From assembly GCA_001296005.1 (NCBI GenBank), contig LJHR01000021.1, forward strand, positions 1 to 64,000: DNA of 64,000 nucleotides, in the 5' to 3' direction. The notes under the pieces are model-generated. The model was not told where the DNA came from. It was given only the letters and a program-made list of their open reading frames with translations, and ran no database searches. Positions 50,628-60,014 of the stretch are shown piece after piece (the stretch's first letter is position 1; each line of letters opens with the position of its first letter). The position numbers and the translations under genes were made by a program. Origin of the DNA: an alpha proteobacterium AAP38. Lineage in GTDB: Bacteria > Pseudomonadota > Alphaproteobacteria > Azospirillales > Azospirillaceae.

Positions 50628-52821
50628 GCGCCGGCCCTCCCAGGCCGGAAAGCGGGGCGCGGTTACCGCCACCCGTTTCGATCAGTTCATATAGCCAGCA
50701 TGTGCGCCCCGGCAAAGGGACGGGTTTGCCGGTCATGGCCAGATGGGTGCCGGGCTGGGTGCCGGGCCGCCCTTCCTCATCACCCGTATCCAGCAGGCAA
50801 CGCCATCCCGACCCTCCCGCCACATCGGGCAGGATGAAATCTGCCGTGGCCTCCCCGGCATTGACGATCAGCAGCAGCACGCTGTCGATTTCCGGCGTGC
50901 CGTCCGCCGACAAATGCGGCCCTGCCTTGCCGTTCAGCAGCAGACCCAGACAGCGGGCCTGCCCGTCGCGCCATTGTTCCGGCGCTTTTTCCACACCCTG
51001 CGGGTTGATCCAGGTAATGTCCTTCAGACCATTGGCGGAGGTTTCCCGCCCATGCAGGAACCGGCCCCGGCGCAGCACGGGATGGGCGCGGCGCAGCGCC
51101 GTCAGGCGCGATACGAACCGGGTCATGGCCTGTTCATCGGCGCCCAGGTCCGGCCAGTTGATCCAACTGACCTCGCTGTCCTGGCAATAGGCGTTGTTGT
51201 TGCCCTGCTGGCTGCGCAGCAGCTCATCCCCGGCCGTCAGCATGGGCGTGCCCTGCGACAGCAGCAGCGTGGCCAGCATGTTGCGCGATTGCCGCCGGCG
51301 CACGGCCTTGATGGCGGGATCGTCGGTCGGCCCCTCCACCCCGTGATTATGGCTGAAATTCGCGTCGTGCCCGTCGCGGTTCCCCTCCTGGTTCGCCTCA
51401 TTATGCTTGGTGTTATAGGCGACGAGGTCGGCCAGGGTGAAACCGTCATGGGACGTGACGAAATTGACGCTGGACCAGGGGCGGCGGCGGGCATGGTCGA
51501 AAATATCTGCCGATCCCGTCAGGCGGGCCGCCAGTTCCGGCAGCATCCCCTCATCCCCGCGCCAGAAACGGCGCACCGTGTCGCGGTAGCGGTCGTTCCA
51601 TTCGGCCCAACCGGACGGGAACTGCCCCACGCGGTATCCGCCGGGGCCGATATCCCATGGCTCCGCAATCATCTTCACGCCGGCCAGCACCGGGTCCTGG
51701 CGCACGGCATCCAGGAAGCCCGCCCCCTGGTCAAAGCCATGTGCCTCGCGCGCCAGTGTCGTTGCGAGATCGAAACGGAACCCGTCGACATGCATGTCCA
51801 CGACCCAGTGGCGCAGGCTGTCCATGACCATCTGCAGCACGCGCGGGTGAGCTAGATTAAGGGTATTTCCGGTGCCGGTATGATCCTGATAGAAGCGTTT
51901 ATCCTGCTGCAAAAGGTAATAGCTGGCATTGTCGATGCCGCGGAAGGACAGGGTGGGGCCCAGATGGTTGCCCTCGCCCGTGTGGTTATAGACCACGTCC
52001 AGGATCACCTCGATCCCGGCATCATGCAGGCGGGCCACCATATTCTTGAATTCCCGCGTCGACCGGCCCGTCATATAGGCGGGTTCGGGCGCAAAGAAGC
52101 AGATGCTGGCATAGCCCCAGTAATTATGCAGCGACCGTTCCACCAGATGCCGGTCATCGGTGAAGCCATGGACGGGCAGCAATTCGATGGCGGTAACGCC
52201 CAGCGCCTTCAGATGATCGATCATCGGCTGGGCGGCCAGACCCGTGAAGGTACCGCGCAGGCCGGGTGCGATGTCGGGATGGCGCAGCGTCTGGCCGCGC
52301 ACATGCGCCTCATAGATGATGGTATCGGTCCAGGGCACGCGCGGACGGCGCTCCAGGCCCCAGGTGAAGGCCGGGTCGATCACCCGGCATTTGGGCATGC
52401 CGCGCGCATTGTCGCGCCGGTCGATGGACAGATCCTCGCGCGCCGCCCCCATGCGATAGCCGAAATGCGCATCGGACCAGCGCAGCGGCCCCTCCAGCGC
52501 CTTGGCATAGGGGTCCAGCAGCAGCTTGTTGGCATTGAACCGGTGGCCTCTGGACGGATCATAGGGGCCATGGACGCGGTAGCCATAGAGCAGGCCGGGC
52601 CGTGCCTCCGGCAGATAGGCGTGCCAGACATCGTCGGTGCATTCCGGCAGGGTGATGCGCTCAATCTCCCGGCTGCCGTCGCTGTCGAACAGGCAGAGTT
52701 CCACCTTTTCGGCATGGGCGGAGAACAGGGCGAAATTCACGCCCAACCCGTCCCAGGTTGCCCCAAGAGGGTCGGGACGGCCCGGCCGGACAATGGTACG
52801 CGCAGCGCCGGTGGATCGCAT
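50620..52821 (-). CDS. glgX: Glycogen debranching enzyme
   Basis: A 733-residue isoamylase-type GH13 enzyme that hydrolyses alpha-1,6 links in glycogen. An N-terminal CBM48 (DPLGATWDGLGVNFALFSAH) precedes the barrel with VDGFRFDLATTLAREAH (nucleophile Asp), KMIAEPWDIGPGGY (acid Glu) and FVTSHDGFTLADLVAYN (Asp). The length fits GlgX. The start at 52821 removes an unrelated leader. It is followed in the same operon by a receiver-domain protein, an unusual link between glycogen turnover and signal transduction. Confidence 0.92.
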   Translation of the reverse strand: MRSTGAARTIVRPGRPDPLGATWDGLGVNFALFSAHAEKVELCLFDSDGSREIERITLPECTDDVWHAYLPEARPGLLYGYRVHGPYDPSRGHRFNANKLLLDPYAKALEGPLRWSDAHFGYRMGAAREDLSIDRRDNARGMPKCRVIDPAFTWGLERRPRVPWTDTIIYEAHVRGQTLRHPDIAPGLRGTFTGLAAQPMIDHLKALGVTAIELLPVHGFTDDRHLVERSLHNYWGYASICFFAPEPAYMTGRSTREFKNMVARLHDAGIEVILDVVYNHTGEGNHLGPTLSFRGIDNASYYLLQQDKRFYQDHTGTGNTLNLAHPRVLQMVMDSLRHWVVDMHVDGFRFDLATTLAREAHGFDQGAGFLDAVRQDPVLAGVKMIAEPWDIGPGGYRVGQFPSGWAEWNDRYRDTVRRFWRGDEGMLPELAARLTGSADIFDHARRRPWSSVNFVTSHDGFTLADLVAYNTKHNEANQEGNRDGHDANFSHNHGVEGPTDDPAIKAVRRRQSRNMLATLLLSQGTPMLTAGDELLRSQQGNNNAYCQDSEVSWINWPDLGADEQAMTRFVSRLTALRRAHPVLRRGRFLHGRETSANGLKDITWINPQGVEKAPEQWRDGQARCLGLLLNGKAGPHLSADGTPEIDSVLLLIVNAGEATADFILPDVAGGSGWRCLLDTGDEEGRPGTQPGTHLAMTGKPVPLPGRTCWLYELIETGGGNRAPLSGLGGPAHA

Positions 52822-52922
52822 GGGGCGGGGGCTACCTTCCTCGGGACGGGTCAATCGGAAAACAGCATGCCAAACTTGTGGGACCCGCGCCAAGAGGTTG
52901 CGGGCGGGTCCGAACCGCTTCG

Positions 52923-53825
52923 TTAACGAATTGTCTCGCCATCGGCAGAACTGGCCATGGCTGCCTGCCGGTGCAGGATGGTTTCGCGGTGGATGATATA
53001 CAGGCCCGACGCTGCCACGATGGCGCATCCGGTCCAGATGGCGGCATCCGGCACCTCACCGAAGAAGAAGTACCCGAATCCGGCGGCCCAGATCATGGCG
53101 ATATATTCAAACGGCGCCAGCAGCGACGGGGCGGCCAGCCGGAAGGCCTGGGTGAAGATGATCTGCGCCACACCGCCGACCACACCGATCAGCGCCAGCA
53201 GCATCAGGCCCGTGGCATCGGGCGTGCGCCAGCCGGGGATCATGCAGACCCCGCTTACCAGACCCATGGTGGTGACGAAATAGAAGGTGATGGCGCCGTT
53301 CGTCTCCGTCCGGCTCAACGCCCGCACGAACAGCATGGACAAGGCATAGAAGAAAGCAGCACCTAAGGGGATCAGGGCGATCAGGCTGAACATGCCCTGG
53401 CCGGGCCGCAGCATGACCATGACCCCGCCGAACCCGACCAGCACCGCCAGCCAGCGCCGCCAGCCCACCTTTTCCTTCAGCACCGGCACCGACAGGGCCG
53501 TCATGAACAAGGGTGCGGCAAAGCCGATGGCATAGACATCGGCCAGCGGCATCACGGAAAAGGCGTAGAAGAACCCGTACGCGGCGGCTACGCCCATCAG
53601 GGACCGTGCGGCATGGCTGGTCACGCTTTTGGTGCGCAGGCTGGACAGCCCGCCTGTGCGCGCGATCAGGATGCCGATGGGCAGCAGCGAGAAGGCGGCG
53701 CGGAAGAACATGATCTGCCAGGTGCCGTAATCCCGGCCCACATGCTTGATCAGGCTGTCCATGATCCCAAACAGCAGGGTCGCCAGGACGAAGAACCCGA
53801 TGCCCGCCAGGGTGCGCCCGCCCAT
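52923..53825 (-). CDS. EamA-type DMT family transporter
   Basis: A 300-residue, 10-helix drug/metabolite transporter with two EamA halves (LFGIMDSLIKHVGRDYGTWQ near residue 20; SLLAPFEYIAMIWAAGFGYF near residue 245). The start at 53825 follows GGAG and lies 5 bases after the stop of the next paralogue, so the two are cotranscribed. Close relatives export amino acids or S-adenosylmethionine; the substrate is not clear here. Confidence 0.88.
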   Translation of the reverse strand: MGGRTLAGIGFFVLATLLFGIMDSLIKHVGRDYGTWQIMFFRAAFSLLPIGILIARTGGLSSLRTKSVTSHAARSLMGVAAAYGFFYAFSVMPLADVYAIGFAAPLFMTALSVPVLKEKVGWRRWLAVLVGFGGVMVMLRPGQGMFSLIALIPLGAAFFYALSMLFVRALSRTETNGAITFYFVTTMGLVSGVCMIPGWRTPDATGLMLLALIGVVGGVAQIIFTQAFRLAAPSLLAPFEYIAMIWAAGFGYFFFGEVPDAAIWTGCAIVAASGLYIIHRETILHRQAAMASSADGETIR

Positions 53826-53830
53826 CGCCC

Positions 53831-54757
53831 TTACTCCGCCGCTGCGCGCGACGTGACCTGCCGGCCCAACACCGTCTCGCGATACAGGATGTAGAGGCCG
53901 CTGGACACCACAATGGCGAGGCCAATGAACAGGGTGCGATCTGGCACATCGCCAAAGACGAGATAGCCGAACATCACGCCCCAGATGATCTGCGTATACT
54001 GGAACGGCGCCGCCACCGCCGCCGGCACCTTGCGGAACGCCGTCAGCAGGCAGACAAAGGCCACGCCGCACAGGGTGCCGCCCATGGCCGACAGGCCCAG
54101 ATCGTGCAATGTCGGCATGCGGCCCAGCCAGGGCGTCATGGCGCCGAATATCGTCCCGCTGGCCAGCGTGGCGTAGAAGGCGAAGGAGACGCTGGTTTCA
54201 GTATTGCGGGCCAGCCGCGTGACCAGCATCCCGACCGAATAGAACAGGGCACCCGCCAGCACGGCCAGCGATCCCAGATTGATCAGCCCGCTACCGGGCC
54301 GCAGCATGATCAGCACGCCCACGAACCCGACCCCGATGGCCGACCAGCGGCGCCAGCCCACAGGTTCCTTCAGGATCGGCACCGCCAGCGCCGTGATGAA
54401 TAAAGGTGCCGTGAAGGCCAGCGCATAGGCATCGGCGATCGGCATGCGCGAATATGCCCAGAAGGCGAAGAAGCTGCTGAACAGGCCGCAGGTGGCGCGG
54501 ATGACGTGATAGAGGGGCCGCCGCGTGCGCAGATTATTGTAAAGCCCGCCGGAGAAAGCCGCATAGATCAGGATAGGCCCCAGCGCGAACAGGCTGTTCA
54601 GCGCGATGATCTGCGGCACGGCATAGGATTTGGTCAGCAGCTTGATGGTGACATCCATGCCGCTGTACAGCGCGAAGGCGACAAAGGCCAGGGCGATGCC
54701 AAGGGGGAAATTCTCTTCCGCCTGCGGTGATGCGGGGCGGGGGGTGACGGCGGTCAT
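53831..54757 (-). CDS. EamA-type DMT family transporter (tandem paralogue)
   Basis: A 308-residue, 10-helix protein clearly related to the one at 52923-53825: LYSGMDVTIKLLTKSYAVPQ, EPVGWRRWSAIGVGFVGVLIMLRPGSG and AAPFQYTQIIWGVMFGYLVF match the same places. It arose by gene duplication. The first of the pair in transcription order, it has a 197-base divergent gap upstream facing an acetyltransferase gene. Confidence 0.88.
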   Translation of the reverse strand: MTAVTPRPASPQAEENFPLGIALAFVAFALYSGMDVTIKLLTKSYAVPQIIALNSLFALGPILIYAAFSGGLYNNLRTRRPLYHVIRATCGLFSSFFAFWAYSRMPIADAYALAFTAPLFITALAVPILKEPVGWRRWSAIGVGFVGVLIMLRPGSGLINLGSLAVLAGALFYSVGMLVTRLARNTETSVSFAFYATLASGTIFGAMTPWLGRMPTLHDLGLSAMGGTLCGVAFVCLLTAFRKVPAAVAAPFQYTQIIWGVMFGYLVFGDVPDRTLFIGLAIVVSSGLYILYRETVLGRQVTSRAAAE

Positions 54758-54954
54758 GATGCCTGGATCCGGCGGCGGGCGGGAATGTGGATGAAAGGGT
54801 ACGGGGCGTTTGATCCGGGGGATAGCCCCCGGCCACGCATGCCGCCCCTGTCATCATCCCATGATCAGGGGCGCATCAGCGGTTGATCATTGGAAACCGC
54901 CATGCTTTGCGCGACAACAGCATGGTCCTGATCCTTCCGCAAAGGCGCCATGCG

Positions 54955-55410
54955 ATGCCCGCTGCCACCATCACCCTGCCGCAACCCGATGATTATGCCG
55001 ACTGGCACCGGCTATGGACCGCTTACCTGACCTTCTATGGCACCAGCCGGGCAGACGCACTGTTCCAGCGCAACTGGACCGAATTGCTGAAGCCGGATGG
55101 GGTGATCCGGGGGTTTGTGGCGCGGGATGCATCGGGCCGGCCCATTGGCCTGACCCATTACATGTTCCACGCCACCGCCTGGGCCGACGCGCCCGTCTGC
55201 TATCTCCAGGACCTGTATGTGGATGAAAGCGTGCGTGGCAGTGGTGCCGGTCGCCTGCTGATCGAGGCGGTGGCACGGGCGGCGGAACAGGTGGGGGCGG
55301 TGCGCCTTTACTGGCTGACCCACCAGGATAACGCCACCGCCCGCGCGCTGTACGACAAGGTCGCCGCCTGCAAGGGCTTCCTGCGCTACGATTACGAACT
55401 GAAAAGCTGA
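54955..55410 (+). CDS. GNAT-family N-acetyltransferase
   Basis: A 151-residue acetyltransferase. The acetyl-CoA motif is YLQDLYVDESVRGSGAGRLL near residues 82-101, followed by RLYWLTHQDNATARALYDKV, which fits GNAT motif B. The start at 54955 is inferred from the conserved N-terminus and the AAAGG upstream; ATG 54883 is possible. It ends 4 bases before a convergent gene. The substrate is unknown. Confidence 0.87.
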   Translation: MPAATITLPQPDDYADWHRLWTAYLTFYGTSRADALFQRNWTELLKPDGVIRGFVARDASGRPIGLTHYMFHATAWADAPVCYLQDLYVDESVRGSGAGRLLIEAVARAAEQVGAVRLYWLTHQDNATARALYDKVAACKGFLRYDYELKS

Positions 55411-55414
55411 ACGT

Positions 55415-55858
55415 TCAGCGCGCCTTGGGCTGCCACATGGCATTCACGATGACCCAACGGTCACCGAACCGGCCCATATGGAAGTAATCCACGAACCAGG
55501 GCGTTTCTACCCGCGCCACCGCGACGGTGCCGGTGACGTCCAGCACCCGCACGCTGCGGTCCCATTTCTCCCTGGGCGTCTTCAGCACGCCCTGGCGCGT
55601 CAGTTCCACCAACTCATCCTTCGACATGCGGCGCAGGCCCAGCACCTCGTCCTTGTCGGGGGCTGGGCGGACGGCGCGTTTGGCCAGGTCGGGGTGCAGG
55701 GCGCGGGCCACGCGGACCGGGTCCCCCTCCAACTGTCCGTCGACATAATCATAGGCCACGGCCTCAATGGCCTGGATGGTGGCGGCATCGGCCTGCGCGC
55801 GGGCGGGCAGGGCGGCCACAGAAAGGGTCAGCAGGGTCAGCAGAACGGCCAGACGCAT
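55415..55858 (-). CDS. Secreted NTF2-like (lumazine-binding-like) protein
   Basis: A 147-residue protein. The signal peptide is about residues 1-22 (LLTLLTLSVAALPARAQA). The rest resembles the SnoaL/NTF2-like nuclear-transport-factor fold: AYDYVDGQLEGDPVRVARAL, HPDLAKRAV and a C-terminal WFVDYFHMGRFGDRWVIVNA strand set. Such proteins may bind small molecules; no active residues are assignable. GGAGACATTTC precedes the ATG. Confidence 0.8.
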   Translation of the reverse strand: MRLAVLLTLLTLSVAALPARAQADAATIQAIEAVAYDYVDGQLEGDPVRVARALHPDLAKRAVRPAPDKDEVLGLRRMSKDELVELTRQGVLKTPREKWDRSVRVLDVTGTVAVARVETPWFVDYFHMGRFGDRWVIVNAMWQPKAR

Positions 55859-55967
55859 GAAATGTCTCCAACGGGATCGGTCATCCGACCCCCTTCCTGG
55901 GATTGACGCGAACCTGTGCCAAGTTGGAAACTGCGGTGTGCGTGGGGCGGGCAGGAGATTGATCGGG

Positions 55968-56837
55968 ATGGGCATGCCGACGGGTACAGCCGCGCTGGAC
56001 GGGCTGGCACCGCTGCTGACGGGGTTGCGGATCGACAATATGGACCTGTCGGGCGTGCGCGTGACCCCGCTGACCCCGTACTTGCGGGAAAAGACGGGGG
56101 AGGGGCCGTTGTTCCTGTTCGCCCGCGACGGGGCGGCCCGTATCACCCTGATGCAGCCGGGGGCGCAGCCCGTGCTGATCCGGCGGGGCAGCTTCGCGGC
56201 CCTGCCCCATGGTCATGGTTTCCGTCTGGCCCCTGACAAGGATCATCCCGCCGCCGCCCTTCTGATCGGGACGGCCACGCTGGACCGCCGCGCGGTAGCG
56301 CCGCTGCTGGACCGGCTGCCGCCGCTGCTGTTCATGTGCCCGTCGCGCACGCTGGGCATGGATTGGCAGGATGGCACCTTCGCCATGGTGGAGGCGGCCC
56401 TGGCCCAAGGCGATCTGGCCGGGCGGCTGGTGGCGCAGCGGCTGCTGGAAAGCCTGTTCATCATCGCCGTCCGCCGTTTTCTGGAAACCAACGAGACCTA
56501 TGCCCTGGGTGCCAGCCGCACCGCCACCTCTGTAGGCCGCGCCCTGGTTCTGATGCAGGACCGGCTGGCCGATGACTGGACCTTGGCCAGCCTTGCCGAT
56601 GCAAGCGGCCTGTCGCAGGCTACCCTGATCCGCCGTTTCCAGGCGCTGGTGGGGGAGGCGCCGATGGCGCATCTAATGCGCCTGCGCATGGAGCGGGCGG
56701 CGGAATGGCTGAAATCCGGAGATGACAAGCTGTCGGTGTTGGCCAGCCGTCTGGGCTATCAGTCAGAAGCGGCGTTCGCCCGGCGGTTCAAGGAGTTTCA
56801 CGGCGTCTGGCCGGGGGAATTCCGGCGGGCGGGGTGA
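55968..56837 (+). CDS. AraC-family regulator with AraC_N-type ligand domain
   Basis: A 289-residue regulator. The N-terminal half is the AraC_N domain (VTPLTPYLREKTGEGPLFLF; PLLFMCPSRTLGMD). The C-terminal half carries two HTH motifs (LADASGLSQATLIRRFQALV and VLASRLGYQSEAAFARRFKE). AGGAGA lies 10 bases before the ATG at 55968. It diverges from the NTF2-like gene. The target is not clear; nearest genes are possible. Confidence 0.88.
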   Translation: MGMPTGTAALDGLAPLLTGLRIDNMDLSGVRVTPLTPYLREKTGEGPLFLFARDGAARITLMQPGAQPVLIRRGSFAALPHGHGFRLAPDKDHPAAALLIGTATLDRRAVAPLLDRLPPLLFMCPSRTLGMDWQDGTFAMVEAALAQGDLAGRLVAQRLLESLFIIAVRRFLETNETYALGASRTATSVGRALVLMQDRLADDWTLASLADASGLSQATLIRRFQALVGEAPMAHLMRLRMERAAEWLKSGDDKLSVLASRLGYQSEAAFARRFKEFHGVWPGEFRRAG

Positions 56838-56847
56838 GGGAGGGCGA

Positions 56848-57102
56848 TCAGGGGCGCCAGCGCCATTCCCCTTCCGCCCGCCGCGAACATATCCATATCA
56901 ACAATGCGGTTGCCGGAATCACGACGGCAAAGACAATGCCGACATGAAGAAGGCTGCCCCGGACCGGTGCGATGAACGGCAAACCCCAGATAAGGAACAG
57001 GATCAGGGCACTGTACAAAGCGAAAACCGCCCAGCCTTCCCATGTGGCGGGTACCACGCCATAACCTTGCGTCTTTTGGCGAAACCAGTAACGGTTCGCC
57101 AT
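56848..57102 (-). CDS. Small membrane protein, paralogue of the next gene
   Basis: An 84-residue protein with two hydrophobic helices (WAVFALYSALILFLIWGLPF; LHVGIVFAVVIPATALLIWI). It opens with MANRYWFRQKTQGYGVVPAT, then WEGW, and ends with AEGEWRWRP. These marks recur in the adjacent gene at 57107, so the two are tandem duplicates. No family name is known to me. It is placed 4 bases after the other. Confidence 0.75.
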   Translation of the reverse strand: MANRYWFRQKTQGYGVVPATWEGWAVFALYSALILFLIWGLPFIAPVRGSLLHVGIVFAVVIPATALLIWICSRRAEGEWRWRP

Positions 57103-57106
57103 TGGC

Positions 57107-57370
57107 TTAGTCGCGTCCCCACCGCCAGCGCATTTCGCCCTCTGTATGCCGATTGGCGATCCAGAAAAACAGGGTGGTCATGCCGATGACCCAGCCCATG
57201 ACGATCACCTGCTTCCAGGGGGCGGGCGGGGCAGCAAACAGGGCGCTGACCGCCATCAAACCACCCGGCACGATCAGGGCATAGGCCGCCGTGAGCAGCC
57301 ACCCTTCCCAACTGCGCGGGCTAAAGCCGATGCCGTACAATTTGGGTCCGAACCATGCACGCGATGTCAT
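57107..57370 (-). CDS. Small membrane protein, tandem paralogue
   Basis: An 87-residue protein with the same architecture as the 84-residue neighbour: WFGPKLYGIGFSPRSWEGW, two membrane helices, and a TEGEMRWRWGRD end. The start at 57370 has GGAGGTCGGC ahead of it. ATG 57430 would overlap the acetyltransferase gene. Both copies probably insert in the inner membrane; the role is unknown. Confidence 0.78.
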   Translation of the reverse strand: MTSRAWFGPKLYGIGFSPRSWEGWLLTAAYALIVPGGLMAVSALFAAPPAPWKQVIVMGWVIGMTTLFFWIANRHTEGEMRWRWGRD

Positions 57371-57426
57371 GCCGACCTCCACATCCAGAGTGAGCATATT
57401 ATAACTGAGTGTAGTGTCGTGGACAA

Positions 57427-57924
57427 TCACAACCGACTGCTGCCGGCCCCCACCAGCAGTCGCACATCAATGCCCAGCAGGGTGACGTTCTCCGTCCGCG
57501 CCCCCAACGCGCGGTAGAACAGGCCGGCGCGGATATTGGCGGGCCGGGCGTGCCAGCAGATCCAGGACAGGCCCTGGTCCTGCGCCATGCGCCCCGCCGC
57601 CGCCATCAGGGCACGGCCCACGCCAAGGCGACGGGACCCCGGCTCCACATAGATATTTTCCAGCATCAGGCCGCCCGTGGCCGTCTGGCTGTCATAACCG
57701 GGGGTCAACAGGACCATGCCGGCCATCCGGTCCCCGCATTCCGCCACCAGACAGCGGAACATCGCATCCTCCCCGAACCCCTGGCGCCGGAACAGGGTCG
57801 GTGTCAGGGCGGGCGGTTCCATGCCTTCTTCCGCCGACAAGGCGGCGACAAAGGCACAAACAAGATCGGCGTCCGTGGGGATGGCCCGACGGACGCCGAT
57901 CTGTTTCTTGGGCTGACTGATCAC
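57427..57924 (-). CDS. GNAT-family acetyltransferase
   Basis: A 165-residue acetyltransferase. LENIYVEPGSRRLGVGRALM is the acetyl-CoA motif (about residues 88-107), and DQGLSWICWHARPANIRAGL fits motif B. It follows leuB by 10 bases on the same strand, so it may be cotranscribed with leucine biosynthesis genes by chance of position. The substrate is unknown. Confidence 0.87.
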   Translation of the reverse strand: MISQPKKQIGVRRAIPTDADLVCAFVAALSAEEGMEPPALTPTLFRRQGFGEDAMFRCLVAECGDRMAGMVLLTPGYDSQTATGGLMLENIYVEPGSRRLGVGRALMAAAGRMAQDQGLSWICWHARPANIRAGLFYRALGARTENVTLLGIDVRLLVGAGSSRL

Positions 57925-57934
57925 GGGACCGCGA

Positions 57935-59047
57935 TCAGGCGGCGGCGACCTTGTCCATCTCGCGCAGGATGCTGTCGGCCATGACGGAGGTGGAGACCTT
58001 GGCCATGCCCGGCTGCATGATGTCGCCGGTGCGCAGGCCGGTGTTCAGCACGTTCTCCACGGCATTTTCCAGGATGTCCGCCTCGGCCTGCAGGTCGAAG
58101 GACCAGCGCAGCGCCATGGCGAAGGACAGGAACATGGCGATGGGGTTGGCCAGGTCGCGACCGGCAATGTCCGGGGCCGAACCATGCACCGGCTCATACA
58201 GGGCCTTGCGCTTGCCATTGGCGTCGGTGGCACCCAGCGAGGCGCTGGGCAGCATGCCGATGGAACCGGTCAGCATGGAGGCCTCGTCCGACAGGATATC
58301 GCCGAACAGATTGTCGGTGACGATTACGTCGAACTGCTTGGGATTGCGGACCAGCTGCATGGCGGCGGCATCGGCCAGCATGTGCGACAGTTCCACGTCC
58401 TGGTACTCGGCCTTGTGCAGGGCGGTCACTTCCTGACGCCACAGCAGGCCCGACTCCATGACATTACCCTTGTCGGACGAGCAGACCTTGTTGCTGCGCT
58501 TGCGCGCCAGCTCAAAGGCCACGCGGGCGACACGGTGGATTTCGTGGGTGTCATAGACCTGGGTGTTCACGCCACGGCGCTCACCGTTCGGCAGATCGGT
58601 GATGCCGCGCGGCTCACCGAAATAGACGCCACCCGTCAGCTCGCGCACGATCATGATGTCCAGGCCGCGCACGATATCCGGCTTCAGCGAGGAAGCATCG
58701 ACCAGGGCGTCGAACACCTTGGCGGGGCGGAGGTTGGCGAACAGCTGCATTTCCTTGCGCAGGCGCAGCAAGCCGGCCTCCGGGCGCTTGTCGAAGCCCA
58801 GATTGTCCCACTTCGGACCACCCACGGCGGCCAGCAGGACCGCATCCACGGCCAGGGCGCGGGCCATGGTCTCGTCCGTCAGCGGCGTGCCATGCGCGTC
58901 GTAGGAGCAGCCGCCGACCAGACCTTCCTCAAGCGCGAACTCAATACCGCGCTTGCGGGCATACCAGTCGATGACGCGGCGGACCTGACGCATGACCTCG
59001 GGACCGATCCCGTCGCCCGGCAGCAGAAGGAGCGAACGCTTCGACAT
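57935..59047 (-). CDS. leuB: 3-isopropylmalate dehydrogenase
   Basis: A 370-residue enzyme of leucine biosynthesis that oxidises and decarboxylates 3-isopropylmalate with NAD. Family signatures are [20 protein letters not shown] at the start, [15 protein letters not shown], and [20 protein letters not shown] (metal-binding aspartates). The start at 59047 follows AGAGG; the longer reading frame to 59107 is unneeded. It is downstream of leuD across 125 bases that hold a hairpin. Confidence 0.96.
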   Translation of the reverse strand: MSKRSLLLLPGDGIGPEVMRQVRRVIDWYARKRGIEFALEEGLVGGCSYDAHGTPLTDETMARALAVDAVLLAAVGGPKWDNLGFDKRPEAGLLRLRKEMQLFANLRPAKVFDALVDASSLKPDIVRGLDIMIVRELTGGVYFGEPRGITDLPNGERRGVNTQVYDTHEIHRVARVAFELARKRSNKVCSSDKGNVMESGLLWRQEVTALHKAEYQDVELSHMLADAAAMQLVRNPKQFDVIVTDNLFGDILSDEASMLTGSIGMLPSASLGATDANGKRKALYEPVHGSAPDIAGRDLANPIAMFLSFAMALRWSFDLQAEADILENAVENVLNTGLRTGDIMQPGMAKVSTSVMADSILREMDKVAAA

Positions 59048-59122
59048 GGAATACCTCTGTGTGTTTGCTTGGCATTGGCGGCGGGTCTTCGCCGCGGCTG
59101 AATTCATAGACCTTCCTGGTCA

Positions 59123-59140
59123 CGCCGCCAAGGGGCGGCG
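59123..59140 (-). terminator. Hairpin in the leuD-leuB gap
   Basis: CGCCGCC (59123-59129) pairs with GGCGGCG (59134-59140), loop AAGG; another GCGGCG/CGCCGC stem lies nearer leuB (about 59079-59095). No U-run. They may stabilise the leuD message or modulate read-through into leuB. Confidence 0.35.
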
Positions 59141-59172
59141 CGACTAGGCAAAGGCGCAAAGGTACAGGTGGA

Positions 59173-59784
59173 TCAGGAGGCCCAGAGCCAGGGCTGACCA
59201 TCTTTGGCCTTGGCTTCGAACGCATCGATGGACCCGGCCTCGCGCAGGGTCAGGCCGATATCGTCCCAGCCGTTCAGCAGGCACTGGCGGCGGAACGGCT
59301 CCACGTCGAAGCCGATCTTCTCCCCGTCGGGCAGGGTGATGGTCTGTGCTTCCAGATCGACGGTGAAGGTGGCGTTGGCGCCATTGTCGGCGGCGGCCAT
59401 CAGACGGTCCACTACCTCGGTCGGCATGCGGATCGGCAGGATGCCGTTCTTGAAGCAGTTATTGAAGAAGATGTCGGCGAAGCTGGGCGCGATGATGCAG
59501 CGGATGCCGAAATCGGCCAGCGCCCAAGGCGCATGTTCGCGGCTAGAGCCGCAGCCGAAATTATCGCCGGCGACAAGGATCTTGGCCTGGCGGTAGGCCG
59601 GCTTGTTCAGCACGAAATCCGCGACCTCCTGGCCATCCTTGAAACGCATGGAGGCGAACAGGCCGGCGCCCAGGCCGGTACGCTTGATCGTCTTCAGATA
59701 GTCGGCGGGAATGATCATGTCGGTATCGACATTCATCAGACGCAGCGGGGCGGCAACACCGGTGAGCTGAACAAACTTTTCCAT
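59173..59784 (-). CDS. leuD: 3-isopropylmalate dehydratase small subunit
   Basis: A 203-residue swivel-domain subunit of isopropylmalate isomerase. Signature segments are [40 protein letters not shown] and [20 protein letters not shown]. The start at 59784 fits the family; the upstream ATG (59832) precedes a non-conserved leader. The large subunit leuC, often upstream, is not present in the window. Confidence 0.95.
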   Translation of the reverse strand: MEKFVQLTGVAAPLRLMNVDTDMIIPADYLKTIKRTGLGAGLFASMRFKDGQEVADFVLNKPAYRQAKILVAGDNFGCGSSREHAPWALADFGIRCIIAPSFADIFFNNCFKNGILPIRMPTEVVDRLMAAADNGANATFTVDLEAQTITLPDGEKIGFDVEPFRRQCLLNGWDDIGLTLREAGSIDAFEAKAKDGQPWLWAS

Positions 59785-59801
59785 GAGGCTTACCCGACGA
59801 C

Positions 59802-59824
59802 AAAGGGGACGAAACGGCCCCTTT
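59802..59824 (-). promoter_or_regulatory. Hairpin in the leuD leader
   Basis: AAAGGGG (59802-59808) pairs with CCCCTTT (59818-59824), loop 9, 17 bases ahead of the leuD ATG. It could influence translation or early transcription. No leucine-rich leader peptide was recognised. The rest of the 230-base divergent gap shows nothing definite. Confidence 0.35.
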
Positions 59825-60014
59825 TCTGCCATGTGCCCGCCGCATCGCGCAATACATGATCGCTGGAAGGCAGCCCTGCGACAGATGCTTGCGTAGTACT
59901 TAAACCACCACCCTTTTTCTCCCGATCCTCACCCATGGTCGGGATGGCAGAAGCGCAGGGCGCACCCTATCTTGAAGGGAAGACCAAACATCTGGTTCAG
60001 CGGAGGGTCGCGCC

